Source of the DNA: Rubellimicrobium mesophilum DSM 19309
Lineage (GTDB): Bacteria; Pseudomonadota; Alphaproteobacteria; Rhodobacterales; Rhodobacteraceae
Direction of reading: 5' to 3'
DNA: 64,000 nt
Assembly: GCF_000600335.2 (NCBI RefSeq)
Contig: NZ_KK088521.1
Span: forward strand, 1 to 64,000
Numbering within the stretch: position 1 is the stretch's first letter; the number at the start of each line of letters is the position of its first letter. Under the pieces are notes generated by a model. It was not told where the DNA came from. It saw only the letters and a program-made list of their open reading frames with translations, and ran no database searches. The translations under genes were made by a program, and so were the position numbers. Below are positions 49,743 to 56,984 of this stretch, one piece after another.

Positions 49743-50665
49743 GCGGAGCGACCTGGGTCGGGGCCTTCCTCGATTCGCTCGCGGCCGAGCGGGACGCGGC
49801 GGCCAACACGCGGCTCGCCTATGGGCGGGACCTGAACGACTTCTCGGGATGGCTCGCGCATAGGGGGGTGCAGCTTTCCGACGTGTCGCGGGGCGACGTG
49901 GACGCTTACCTCCTGTCCTGCGAGGCGCAGGGCCTGTCCAAGGCCACACGGGCGCGGCGGCTCTCGGCCATCCGGCAGCTCTTCCGCTTCGCGCACGAGG
50001 AGGGATTCCGGGAGGACAACCCGACGCTGCGGCTGTCGGGGCCGGGCAAGGAGCGGAAGCTGCCCGGGACGCTGGAGGTGCCGGAGATCGAAGCGCTGAT
50101 CGCGGCGGCGCGATCCGGCGCCGGGGACCGGATGCGGAACACCTGCCTGCTGGAGCTCCTCTATGCGACCGGGATGCGGGTGAGCGAGCTCGTGTCGCTG
50201 CCGGTGGCGGCGGCGCGGGGGGACCCGCGGGTGATCCTCGTCAGGGGCAAGGGCGGGAAGGAGCGGCTGGTGCCGCTGTCGCCGCCCGCGCGTGAGGCGC
50301 TGGCCGAGTGGCTGGGCGAACGAGACGCGGCGGAGGAAGGAAAGTCGAAAGGGGCGCAACCCTCGAGGTTCCTGTTTCCGTCCCGAGGCGTCGCGGGGCA
50401 CCTGACCCGGCAGGGGTTCTTCGCGCTGCTCAAGGACCTCGCCGCGCAGGCAGGGATTCCGCTGGACCGCGTGACGCCGCACCGGCTCCGGCACGCCTTC
50501 GCCACGCACCTGCTGGCGAACGGGGCGGACCTTCGGTCGATCCAGGCCATGCTGGGGCACGCCGACCTCGCGACGACCGAGATCTACACGCACGTCCTCG
50601 ACGAGAGGCTGCGGGAGCTGGTGCTGACGAAGCATCCCCTGGCGGAACGGAATGAGGCGGAGTGA
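49739..50665 (+). CDS. xerD: tyrosine recombinase XerD (XerC/D family)
   Basis: Site-specific recombinase that resolves chromosome dimers at dif. The 308-residue protein has an N-terminal SAM-like core-binding domain (WVGAFLDSLAAERDAAANTR) and a catalytic domain with Arg in YATGMRVSELVSLP, Lys in VRGKGGKERLVPL, HRLRHAFATHLL, the second His in MLGHADLATTEIYTHV and the nucleophile Tyr in that segment. GTG at 49739 overlaps the upstream stop (GTGA). Position beside aroK/aroB is conserved in Rhodobacteraceae, so this is the housekeeping enzyme and not a phage or island integrase. Confidence 0.9.
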   Translation: MSGATWVGAFLDSLAAERDAAANTRLAYGRDLNDFSGWLAHRGVQLSDVSRGDVDAYLLSCEAQGLSKATRARRLSAIRQLFRFAHEEGFREDNPTLRLSGPGKERKLPGTLEVPEIEALIAAARSGAGDRMRNTCLLELLYATGMRVSELVSLPVAAARGDPRVILVRGKGGKERLVPLSPPAREALAEWLGERDAAEEGKSKGAQPSRFLFPSRGVAGHLTRQGFFALLKDLAAQAGIPLDRVTPHRLRHAFATHLLANGADLRSIQAMLGHADLATTEIYTHVLDERLRELVLTKHPLAERNEAE

Positions 50666-50704
50666 TGGCGGACGCGCCATAATCCTCGGTTTCGTCAACC
50701 GAAT

Positions 50705-50806
50705 CTTCATCACTTCGTGCGAATCTGGTCGGGCTTGGGCGTGCCTTCCGTCGCCCGGGCTCTCCTCCCTGTTGGACTGGTCGCGCCCCCGGGCGCGACC
50801 CTTTTT
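50705..50806 (+). ncRNA. candidate small RNA with CTCCTCCC motif and intrinsic terminator
   Basis: Downstream of xerD, a short hairpin (GGGCG 50737-50741 with CGCCC 50752-50756) is followed by unpaired CTCCTCCC (50762-50769), an anti-Shine-Dalgarno-like element, then by a strong terminator. This hairpin - CTCCTCC - terminator order resembles several alphaproteobacterial small RNAs. The 5' end is approximate and no clear promoter was found, so it may just be the xerD 3' end. Confidence 0.35.
50779..50806 (+). terminator. intrinsic terminator downstream of xerD
   Basis: GGTCGCGCC and GGCGCGACC form a 9-base stem closing a CCCG-type loop, followed by CTTTTT at 50801-50806. This is the clearest classical terminator after the aroK-divergent xerD operon. 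Confidence 0.85.
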
Positions 50807-50845
50807 CCCGTTGTCGTCGAACGGCTTGGGCGGTCGCGAAATCCG

Positions 50846-50874
50846 TTGACGGCCCGCTGCCCTTGCCCTAACGT
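50846..50874 (+). promoter_or_regulatory. sigma70-like promoter
   Basis: TTGACG (50846-50851), a 17-base spacer and TAACGT (50869-50874). Predicted transcript start is about 50881, leading into the hairpin at 50916-50941. Confidence 0.5.
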
Positions 50875-50880
50875 CCCCGT

Positions 50881-50948
50881 CGAAAGTCGGCCAAGTCCGG
50901 CAGGGAGAGAACGGGAAAGGGGTGCGACCGCGCACCCCTTTCTCTTTT
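50881..50948 (+). ncRNA. candidate small RNA or attenuated ialB leader
   Basis: From the predicted start at about 50881, a transcript of roughly 70 bases would end in an 11-base perfect stem (50916-50926 with 50931-50941, loop ACCG) followed by CTCTTTT. Promoter, short body and terminator together suggest a small RNA. Alternatively it is a leader with a conditional terminator for the IalB-like gene that begins at 51063. Confidence 0.45.
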
Positions 50949-51062
50949 CGGCCAAGCCTTTGTGAAGCGCGGAAGCCCGCCCCTGGCGAGCGTCGGGCCC
51001 TGACAGTCGTCCGGCCGCATGATAAGCGCGGGCCGACGCCACATTTCGGAACGGATCGACCG

Positions 51063-51740
51063 ATGCCAATCTCCCTCAAGCCCCTTCCCGTCCTGGCCCT
51101 CCTGGCCTGGACGCTTCCCCTCGCCGCGCAGGAGGCGACGACGGACCAGCCGGCCGCCGAGGCGCCGGCCGCCGAGGCCGCTCCTGCCGAAGGCCAGGCG
51201 GCCGCGCCGGACGCGGGGCTCAGCATGGGCGAGACCGCCGACGCCGCCTCGGGCGATCCGCAGGTGGGCCAACCCTACATCAGCGACACCTCGGGCGACT
51301 GGTCGCTGCGCTGCCTCAGGACCGAGGACGGCAACGACCCCTGCCAGCTCTATCAGCTCCTCAAGGACGGGGAGGGCAACAACGTGGCCGAGATCAGCAT
51401 GTTCCCCCTGCCCGAGGGCGGACAGGCGGCGGCCGGGGCGACCATCGTCGCGCCGCTCGAGACGCTGCTGACCGAGAACCTGACGCTCGGCATCGACGGG
51501 AACGAGCCCAAGCGCTACCCCTTCACCTTCTGCAACCGCGCGGGCTGCGTGGCGCGGGTGGGCTTCACCGCTGAGGAGATCCAGCAGTTCAAGAACGGGA
51601 ATACCGCCCAGCTCACCATCGTGCCGGCGGCGGCGCCGGACCAGCAGGTGAACCTGACGATCTCGCTCTCGGGCTTCACGGCGGGGTTCGAGAAGGCGAC
51701 GGTTCCGAACGTGACGCAGGCGGACACCTCGGGCCAGTGA
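51063..51740 (+). CDS. invasion-associated locus B (IalB) family protein
   Basis: Exported 225-residue protein of the IalB family. A signal peptide (LPVLALLAWTLPLAAQ) is followed by an Ala/Glu/Pro-rich linker (about residues 24-60) and the IalB domain: GDWSLRCLRTEDGNDPCQLY (two Cys), EISMFPLPEGGQAAAGATI, VAPLETLLTENLTLGIDG, YPFTFCNRAGCVARVGF (two more Cys, probably disulfide-bonded) and VNLTISLSGFTAGFEKA. Despite the name, free-living alphaproteobacteria commonly have several copies with unknown envelope roles. ATG at 51063 is preceded by GGAACGGA. Upstream sequence holds a promoter and terminator-like hairpin. Confidence 0.87.
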   Translation: MPISLKPLPVLALLAWTLPLAAQEATTDQPAAEAPAAEAAPAEGQAAAPDAGLSMGETADAASGDPQVGQPYISDTSGDWSLRCLRTEDGNDPCQLYQLLKDGEGNNVAEISMFPLPEGGQAAAGATIVAPLETLLTENLTLGIDGNEPKRYPFTFCNRAGCVARVGFTAEEIQQFKNGNTAQLTIVPAAAPDQQVNLTISLSGFTAGFEKATVPNVTQADTSGQ

Positions 51741-51748
51741 TCGCGATG

Positions 51749-51775
51749 CGCCCGGCGGACGGGATCCGCCCGGCG
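51749..51775. terminator. imperfect hairpin between convergent genes
   Basis: CGCCCGGCGGA and TCCGCCCGGCG pair over 11 bases with one mismatch and a 5-base loop, in the 39-base gap between the IalB-like and ketosynthase genes. No T run; possibly a bidirectional stop signal. Confidence 0.35.
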
Positions 51776-51779
51776 CCCC

Positions 51780-52988
51780 CTACGCGGCCCTGAGCGCGAG
51801 GACCGCGTTCAGGCCGCCGAAGGCGAAGGCGTTGGAGAGGCAGGCGGCGACGCGGGCCTCTCGCGCCACGTTCGGCACGACATCGAGCGGGCAGTCGGGG
51901 TCGGGGGCCTCCCATCCGACGGTGGGGGCGACGATGCCCTCCCGCAGGGCCATGAGGCAGGCGAGGAGCTCCACGGCGCCGGTGCCGCCGATCAGATGGC
52001 CGTGCATGGACTTGGTGGAGGAGATGAGCACGCGCTCGGCCTGCGGGCCCAGGGCGCGCGCGACCGCCGCGCATTCGGTGCGGTCGTTGGCGGCGGTCCC
52101 GGTGCCGTGGGCGTTGATGTAGTCCACGTCCTCCGGGTTCAGACCCGCGTCGGCCAGGGCGGCGCGGATGGCGCGTTCCGGCCCCTCCACGGTGGGCATC
52201 ACGATGTCTCCGGCATCGGCGGTCATGCCGAAGCCCGCCACCTCGGCGAGGATCTCGGCGCCGCGCGCGGTGGCGCGGTCGCGATCCTCGAGGACGAAGA
52301 CGGCCGCCCCCTCGCCCTCGACCATGCCGTTGCGCGTCGCGCTGAAGGGGCGGCAGGCGTCGGGGGACATGACGCGCAGCCCCTCCCAGGCCTTGATCCC
52401 GCCGAAGCAGAGCATCGCCTCGGAGCCGCCGGTGAGCATGATGTCGGCCATGCCGGAGCGGATCATCTGGAAGGCGAGGCCGATGGCGTGGTTCGAGGAG
52501 GCGCAGGCGGAGGAGACGGTGAAGGACGGGCCCATCAGGCCATGCGCCATGCTGACCGCGCTGGAGGCCGCGTTGGCCATGAGGCGAGGCACGGTGAAGG
52601 GGTGGACGCGGTTCTTCCCCTCCTCGAAGACGGCGCGGTAGCTGTCGTCGATGGTGGACAGGCCGCCGCCGCTGTTGCCGAGGATGACGCCGGTGCGGGG
52701 GCCGAGCTCGCCGTCGAAGGCCAGGCCCGACCGGGCCACCGCCTCGCGCGCGGCGATCAGGGCGAACTGGGTGAAGCGGTCGTGGAGGGCAAGCTGCTGG
52801 CGGGTGAAGTGCGCCGCCTCGTCGTAGTCCTTGATCTGCGCGCCGATGCGGATGGCCAGGCGCTCCACGTCCCGGAACTGGAGCGGGCCGATGCCGCAGC
52901 GGCCCTCGCGCAGCGCCTGGAGCGTCGAGGGCACGTCATGGCCGAGGGCGTTGATCGTGCCTGCCCCGGTGAGGACGACGCGACGCAT
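51780..52988 (-). CDS. beta-ketoacyl-ACP synthase (FabF-like) of the AcpXL cluster
   Basis: Condensing enzyme of 402 residues with the KAS II triad: Cys in SSACASSNHAIG, His in INAHGTGTAANDR and His in KSMHGHLIGGTGA. The C-terminal NAFAFGGLNAVL loop is also present. It overlaps the stop of the acyl carrier protein gene by one base, and lpxD lies just upstream of that, all on the minus strand. This arrangement matches gene sets that make very long or special acyl chains for lipid A in alphaproteobacteria; a role separate from bulk fatty acid synthesis is therefore inferred. ATG at 52988. Confidence 0.88.
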   Translation of the reverse strand: MRRVVLTGAGTINALGHDVPSTLQALREGRCGIGPLQFRDVERLAIRIGAQIKDYDEAAHFTRQQLALHDRFTQFALIAAREAVARSGLAFDGELGPRTGVILGNSGGGLSTIDDSYRAVFEEGKNRVHPFTVPRLMANAASSAVSMAHGLMGPSFTVSSACASSNHAIGLAFQMIRSGMADIMLTGGSEAMLCFGGIKAWEGLRVMSPDACRPFSATRNGMVEGEGAAVFVLEDRDRATARGAEILAEVAGFGMTADAGDIVMPTVEGPERAIRAALADAGLNPEDVDYINAHGTGTAANDRTECAAVARALGPQAERVLISSTKSMHGHLIGGTGAVELLACLMALREGIVAPTVGWEAPDPDCPLDVVPNVAREARVAACLSNAFAFGGLNAVLALRAA

Positions 52989-53245
52989 CACGCGCGCTCG
53001 GCCACGAGCCCCTCGACCGCCTGGATGATGCTGCCCACGGTGGAGATGTCGAACTCGCTCGCCTGCGGGTCGTTGGCGTTGAAGGGGACGGTGAGGTCGA
53101 AGGCCTCCTCGATGGCGTAGATGCTTTCCACCACGCCGAGCGAGTCGATGCCGACATCGGCCAAGGTCATGTCCTCCCGCACGTCGGACGGGTCGAGGAG
53201 CGCCTGCTCGGCGATGATCGCGATGACGCGCTCTCGGGTGGTCAT
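52988..53245 (-). CDS. acpXL: acyl carrier protein, AcpXL-like
   Basis: An 85-residue acidic carrier protein. The phosphopantetheine attachment Ser is in DVGIDSLGVVESIYAIEEAF at about residue 35. The C-terminal FNANDPQASEFDISTVGSI differs from housekeeping AcpP and matches AcpXL, the carrier that donates long acyl chains to lipid A. It lies 29 bases downstream of lpxD and overlaps the ketosynthase start. ATG at 53245. Confidence 0.85.
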   Translation of the reverse strand: MTTRERVIAIIAEQALLDPSDVREDMTLADVGIDSLGVVESIYAIEEAFDLTVPFNANDPQASEFDISTVGSIIQAVEGLVAERA

Positions 53246-53274
53246 GCTGGGGTCCCCGGTTCTGCGGGCGTGAC

Positions 53275-54357
53275 TTACTCGCCCCGCCGGGGCTTGGGAA
53301 CCCCTGCGGCCAAGTCACGCAGGATTCGCGGCAGGCGGCGGAGCGCCTTGTAGCTCTCGATCTGGGTGTCCATCCGGGTGGCGGGGTAGCCCATCATCAC
53401 GCGGCCCGGCGGCACGTTGGAGAGGACGCCGGAGCCCGCCGTGATGACCGCATCGTCGCCGATCGTGATGTTGTCGGCGAGGCCCACGCCCCCCGCGAGG
53501 ACCACGCGGTCGCCGACCCTGGTGGAGCCCGCGATGCCGACGCGGCCGCAGAGGAGGCAATGGCGGCCGATCTCGACGTTGTGGCCGATGATGACGCCGT
53601 TGTCGATCTTGGTGCCGTCGCCGATGCGGGTGGGGCGGATCGTGCCGGAATCGATGGTAGAGCAGGCGCCGACCTCCACGTCGTCGCCGATCTCGACTCC
53701 GCCCAGGGAATGGATGCGGTGCCAGGTCGGGTCCTCGGGAACCGCGACGGGACCTTGGCCGAGCGTCTCGCGGACGCGTTCCACATAGGCGGGCTCGCGG
53801 GTGACGAAGGAGAAGCCGTCGCCGCCGATCGCGGCGTTGGGCTGAAGGATGACGCGGGCGCCGATGGTGACGTGTCGGCCGACGCGCGCGCCGGGGTGGA
53901 TGATGCCGCCGGGGCCGATGCGGGCGCCGTCCGCGATGGTGACATGGGCTCCGATCAGGGTGCCGGCGCCGATCTCCGCGCCGGCGCCGATGACCGTGAG
54001 GGCACCGATGCCCACGCCGTCGCCGAGCCGAGCGGTCGGATCGAGCACGGCCGACGGGTGGATGCCGGCCGGGAACGGCGGCACATCGAGGAGCTGGGTC
54101 AGGCGCGACATGGCTAGCCGGCCACGCGGCGCGAATACGGCGGCCTGCAGCCCCAGGGCCCGCCAGTCGGCGCCGGGCCAGAGGACGGCGGCGCGCGCGC
54201 GGCCCTGGCGGAGAGCTTCGCCCCAGGAGGGCGCGATGGCGAGCGCGAGGTCGTCGGGCCCGGCGCTCGCGGGTTCGGAGGCGCCGTGGACCTCGATGGC
54301 GAGGTCGCCCTCGGCCTCGGCCCCCAGGGCCTCCGCAATGCGCGCGATGGTCAGCAT
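53275..54357 (-). CDS. lpxD: UDP-3-O-acylglucosamine N-acyltransferase
   Basis: Adds the N-linked 3-hydroxyacyl chain in lipid A synthesis. The 360-residue protein has an N-terminal uridine-binding domain (about 1-95) and a left-handed beta-helix of hexapeptide repeats (VLDPTARLGDGVGIGAL, LIGAHVTIADGARIGPG, VIIGHNVEIGRHCLLCGRVG). The catalytic His is in NGVIIGHNV. ATG at 54357 follows GGGGGAG; the longer frame to 54435 lacks such a signal. It leads the lpxD-acpXL-ketosynthase operon, so N-acylation and the special acyl supply are encoded together. Slightly longer than E. coli LpxD by about 20 residues. Confidence 0.92.
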   Translation of the reverse strand: MLTIARIAEALGAEAEGDLAIEVHGASEPASAGPDDLALAIAPSWGEALRQGRARAAVLWPGADWRALGLQAAVFAPRGRLAMSRLTQLLDVPPFPAGIHPSAVLDPTARLGDGVGIGALTVIGAGAEIGAGTLIGAHVTIADGARIGPGGIIHPGARVGRHVTIGARVILQPNAAIGGDGFSFVTREPAYVERVRETLGQGPVAVPEDPTWHRIHSLGGVEIGDDVEVGACSTIDSGTIRPTRIGDGTKIDNGVIIGHNVEIGRHCLLCGRVGIAGSTRVGDRVVLAGGVGLADNITIGDDAVITAGSGVLSNVPPGRVMMGYPATRMDTQIESYKALRRLPRILRDLAAGVPKPRRGE

Positions 54358-54388
54358 GACGCTCCCCCGATGTGTCCGGGGGAGAGGT

Positions 54389-55999
54389 TTAGGCCGGAAG
54401 CGGCCCGGCCTCCACCCCCTCGCCCTCGAGCGCATCCCAGATTCGGGCGTCGCGGCCGTAGATGTCGCGGCGGAACTGCAGGCCGCCCCGGACGTCGGTG
54501 AACGCGGTGCGGTACTCGAGGTGCACGGGGATCGGCCGGTCGAGGTTCACGCGGGTCTCGGCCCCGGTGCCGAGCTTCTCCTGGAAGAGGCCCTGCGGGT
54601 CGGAGGTCTGCCGCGCGAGGAGGCGGTAGGCGAAGTCGCGCGGCTGCTGGAGCCGGATGCAGCCATGGCTGAAGGCGCGGACCTCGCGGTTGAACAGGTC
54701 CTTGGAGGGCGTGTCGTGGAGGTAGATGTTCCAGGGGTTGGGGAACATGAACTTGACCACGCCGAGCGCGTTGCGGTCGCCGGGCGGCTGCGACATCGAG
54801 AAGGGGAAGTTCCGGGCGTTGTAGGCCCCGAAGTTCACGGCCCCTCGGTTGATGGCCCGCCCGGAGGAGTCGGTGATCCGAAGCTGGCTCGCGGCGTTCG
54901 GGTTGCGCTGGAGCTGCGGCAGGTATTCCTTGACCACGATGGTCCGGGGGACGAACCAGCTCGGGTTGACGACCATGAATTCCATCTGGTCGGAGAACTC
55001 GGGCGTCTCCCGGTCCTCCTCGTGGGCGCCGATTACCGAGCGGGTCACGAAGGTCGGCACGTCGTCGTCCACGATCTGGGCCGTGAAGTCGGTGAGGTTC
55101 ACCCAGACGTGGCGGGAGCCGCGCGGCGCGGCGTTCCAGCGCTCGCGCTCCAGGGCCACGAGGACCGAGCGGAGGCGGTCGGTCGGGGAGGCGTTGATCT
55201 CGGCCAGGGTCCCCTCGCCCGCGACGCCATCGTCGAAGAGGCCATGGGCGGCCTGGAAGCGCTTCACGGCGTCGGTCACGGCGGCGTCGTAGGTGGCCGT
55301 CGCGGTCGGCCGGAGCCAGCCCATGTCGATCAGCCGGTCGCGGAGCGCCACCACGGAGGCGCCGCCCTGCCCCGGCTCGAGCTTGGCAGCCGGCACCGCC
55401 TCGCCCCAGCCGCCCTCGGCCACGATCCGCTCGAGGCGGAGCTTGGCGCTGAGCAGGCGGGCGTATTCGGGCGTCGCGGGGGCGAGGCCGCGCAGGAAGG
55501 CGACCGGCTCCTCCTCCGGGAAGACGGTGAGCACGGTGAGAGGGTCGGCCGCGAGGACCTCGCGCTTGATGTGGGGGCTGACCTCGGAGGGCACGAGCAT
55601 CCCGGCGTTGAGGTCGCGGGCGAGGCGGAGGAAGGCCGCGCTCATCTCCACCTCCGCGACGCCCTGGTCGTAGGGGCTCTGGGCGGCCTGGAGAGTACGG
55701 ACCAGGGCCTCCGGGTCGTGGCGGCGCGGGCCCAGTCCGTGCGTGGGCGATCCGGCCATGGCGGCGAGGAGCGCGTTGCGGCGCGCGACCTCCCGCTCGC
55801 CGCTGCCGGCCCAGATGCCGTCGAAGCCACGGCCCCGGTAGAACGCCGCCAGCACCTCGTTACGGGACGCCGCTTCGGCGACGCCCTGGCGGAAGCCGGT
55901 GATCCCGGTCAGGGCCGAGGCGCGCGTGCCCGGAAGCATGGCCGCCAGGGTTCCGGCGGAGAGGCCGGCAAGGAATCGGCGGCGGGACGTGGGGAGCAT
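54389..55999 (-). CDS. YcbB/LdtD-like L,D-transpeptidase with peptidoglycan-binding domain
   Basis: Periplasmic murein cross-linking enzyme of 536 residues. A twin-arginine-type signal (TSRRRFLAGLSAGTLAAML) opens the protein. A scaffold region (about 40-220) is followed by a PG_binding_1 domain (GGASVVALRDRLIDMGWL, FQAAHGLFDDGVAGEGTL) and the YkuD catalytic domain with VRAFSHGCIRLQQPRDFAY (His and Cys) and the substrate-lid segment between about residues 320 and 400. ATG at 55999 has GAGGTTCCC upstream. It is divergent from a DUF882 protein, a pairing that recurs like E. coli ycbB-ycbK. Located just upstream of lpxD on the same strand. Confidence 0.9.
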   Translation of the reverse strand: MLPTSRRRFLAGLSAGTLAAMLPGTRASALTGITGFRQGVAEAASRNEVLAAFYRGRGFDGIWAGSGEREVARRNALLAAMAGSPTHGLGPRRHDPEALVRTLQAAQSPYDQGVAEVEMSAAFLRLARDLNAGMLVPSEVSPHIKREVLAADPLTVLTVFPEEEPVAFLRGLAPATPEYARLLSAKLRLERIVAEGGWGEAVPAAKLEPGQGGASVVALRDRLIDMGWLRPTATATYDAAVTDAVKRFQAAHGLFDDGVAGEGTLAEINASPTDRLRSVLVALERERWNAAPRGSRHVWVNLTDFTAQIVDDDVPTFVTRSVIGAHEEDRETPEFSDQMEFMVVNPSWFVPRTIVVKEYLPQLQRNPNAASQLRITDSSGRAINRGAVNFGAYNARNFPFSMSQPPGDRNALGVVKFMFPNPWNIYLHDTPSKDLFNREVRAFSHGCIRLQQPRDFAYRLLARQTSDPQGLFQEKLGTGAETRVNLDRPIPVHLEYRTAFTDVRGGLQFRRDIYGRDARIWDALEGEGVEAGPLPA

Positions 56000-56315
56000 G
56001 GGAACCTCGGTCACGGGGTGGGCAGCCGTCAGGATGGAATGATAGGATTTTGGGGTCGCGAATGGCAGGGGGCAACGCGACGCGCAATGCCGGCGGTCTT
56101 GCTTGTGCAATCCTGCAACATCGGCGTGTTCCCGGAGTCGTGAGCAAAAAGATGCCGAAGGTCACGTTTCCTTAGGAAAGCCGTGCGAGAGTGTCCTTGG
56201 TGGCCCGCGCGAGTCGTGCCATAGTCGCCGAGCATCTGGGGACGAGATGAGCAAGAAAAACGCCCGTAAAACATGGGCTTAATAATATAACATAAGCGAC
56301 GGGACAGGCGCTAGC
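56000..56315. other. divergent promoter region of ycbB-like and ycbK-like genes
   Basis: This 316-base gap is distinctly AT-rich compared with the window, especially 56240-56300, where TAATATAACATAAG could supply a -10 element for the rightward gene. A T-rich patch near 56040-56055 could serve the leftward gene. No gene is visible; short frames are not protein-like. Confidence 0.45.
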
Positions 56316-56885
56316 ATGACCAACACCAGCACCATGGGCATCTCTCGGCGCGCCATTCTTGGCGTGTTCGCGGCAACGGCGGTGACGGCCGCCCCGACCT
56401 TCTCCAGCGCGGCCGGCTTCCTGCGCGGCGCGGGCGACGTGCGGCGGGTCCAGATGTATTCGGGCCGGACGGGCGAGAAGATGGACACCATCTACTGGAT
56501 CGACGGCGAGTACGTCGGCGAGGCCGTCCGCGAGATCAGCATGTTCATGCGTGACTGGCGCAACGGCAAGGCCGTCGCCATGGACACGCGCACCATCGAC
56601 ATCATCGCGGCCACCCACAACCTGCTCGACGTCTCGGAGCCCTACATGCTCCTGTCGGGCTATCGCTCCCCTGAGACGAACGCCATGCTGCGGGCGCATT
56701 CCTCGGGCGTCGCGCGGAACTCCCTCCACATGCGCGGGCAGGCCGCGGACCTTCACCTCGACTCGCGCTCGGTGAACCAGATCGCCCGCGCGGCGCTGGC
56801 CTGCCAGGCGGGCGGCGTCGGCCGCTACAGCAGCTCGAGCTTCGTCCATATGGACTGCGGCGACGTCCGCACCTGGGGGAGCTGA
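56316..56885 (+). CDS. DUF882 / YcbK-like murein peptidase family protein
   Basis: Exported 189-residue protein related to the M15 peptidase fold. The signal is twin-arginine-like (GISRRAILGVFAATAVTAAP). The catalytic region has LLSGYRSPETNAMLRAHS, NSLHMRGQAADLHL (zinc His and Asp) and SSFVHMDCGDVRTW (second zinc His). It should cleave or bind peptidoglycan stem peptides in the periplasm, complementing the divergent L,D-transpeptidase. ATG at 56316; ribosome binding site is weak (GGGACAGG at 15 bases). Confidence 0.9.
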   Translation: MTNTSTMGISRRAILGVFAATAVTAAPTFSSAAGFLRGAGDVRRVQMYSGRTGEKMDTIYWIDGEYVGEAVREISMFMRDWRNGKAVAMDTRTIDIIAATHNLLDVSEPYMLLSGYRSPETNAMLRAHSSGVARNSLHMRGQAADLHLDSRSVNQIARAALACQAGGVGRYSSSSFVHMDCGDVRTWGS

Positions 56886-56910
56886 GGTCCCGAGGCCTCG
56901 GAACTGCAAG

Positions 56911-56940
56911 AAGGGCGCCTTCGAGGCGCCCTTTTGTTTT
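56911..56940 (+). terminator. intrinsic terminator after the ycbK-like gene
   Basis: AAGGGCGCCT and AGGCGCCCTT form a 10-base stem around TCG, followed by TTGTTTT. It starts 25 bases after the stop and may also serve the convergent repeat-protein gene that ends at 56985. Confidence 0.9.
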
Positions 56941-56984
56941 GAGATGAGCCCGAACCTGGATCGGTGGGATTCGGGCCCTGGGCC

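Noticed and set aside
49739-50665. Phage or island integrase
   Set aside because: The protein is a normal XerD-type recombinase in its conserved aroK/aroB neighbourhood, with no phage genes or attachment repeats nearby.
53849-56143. Long plus-strand frame of about 760 codons
   Set aside because: Antisense to lpxD and the L,D-transpeptidase; no domain or ribosome binding site.
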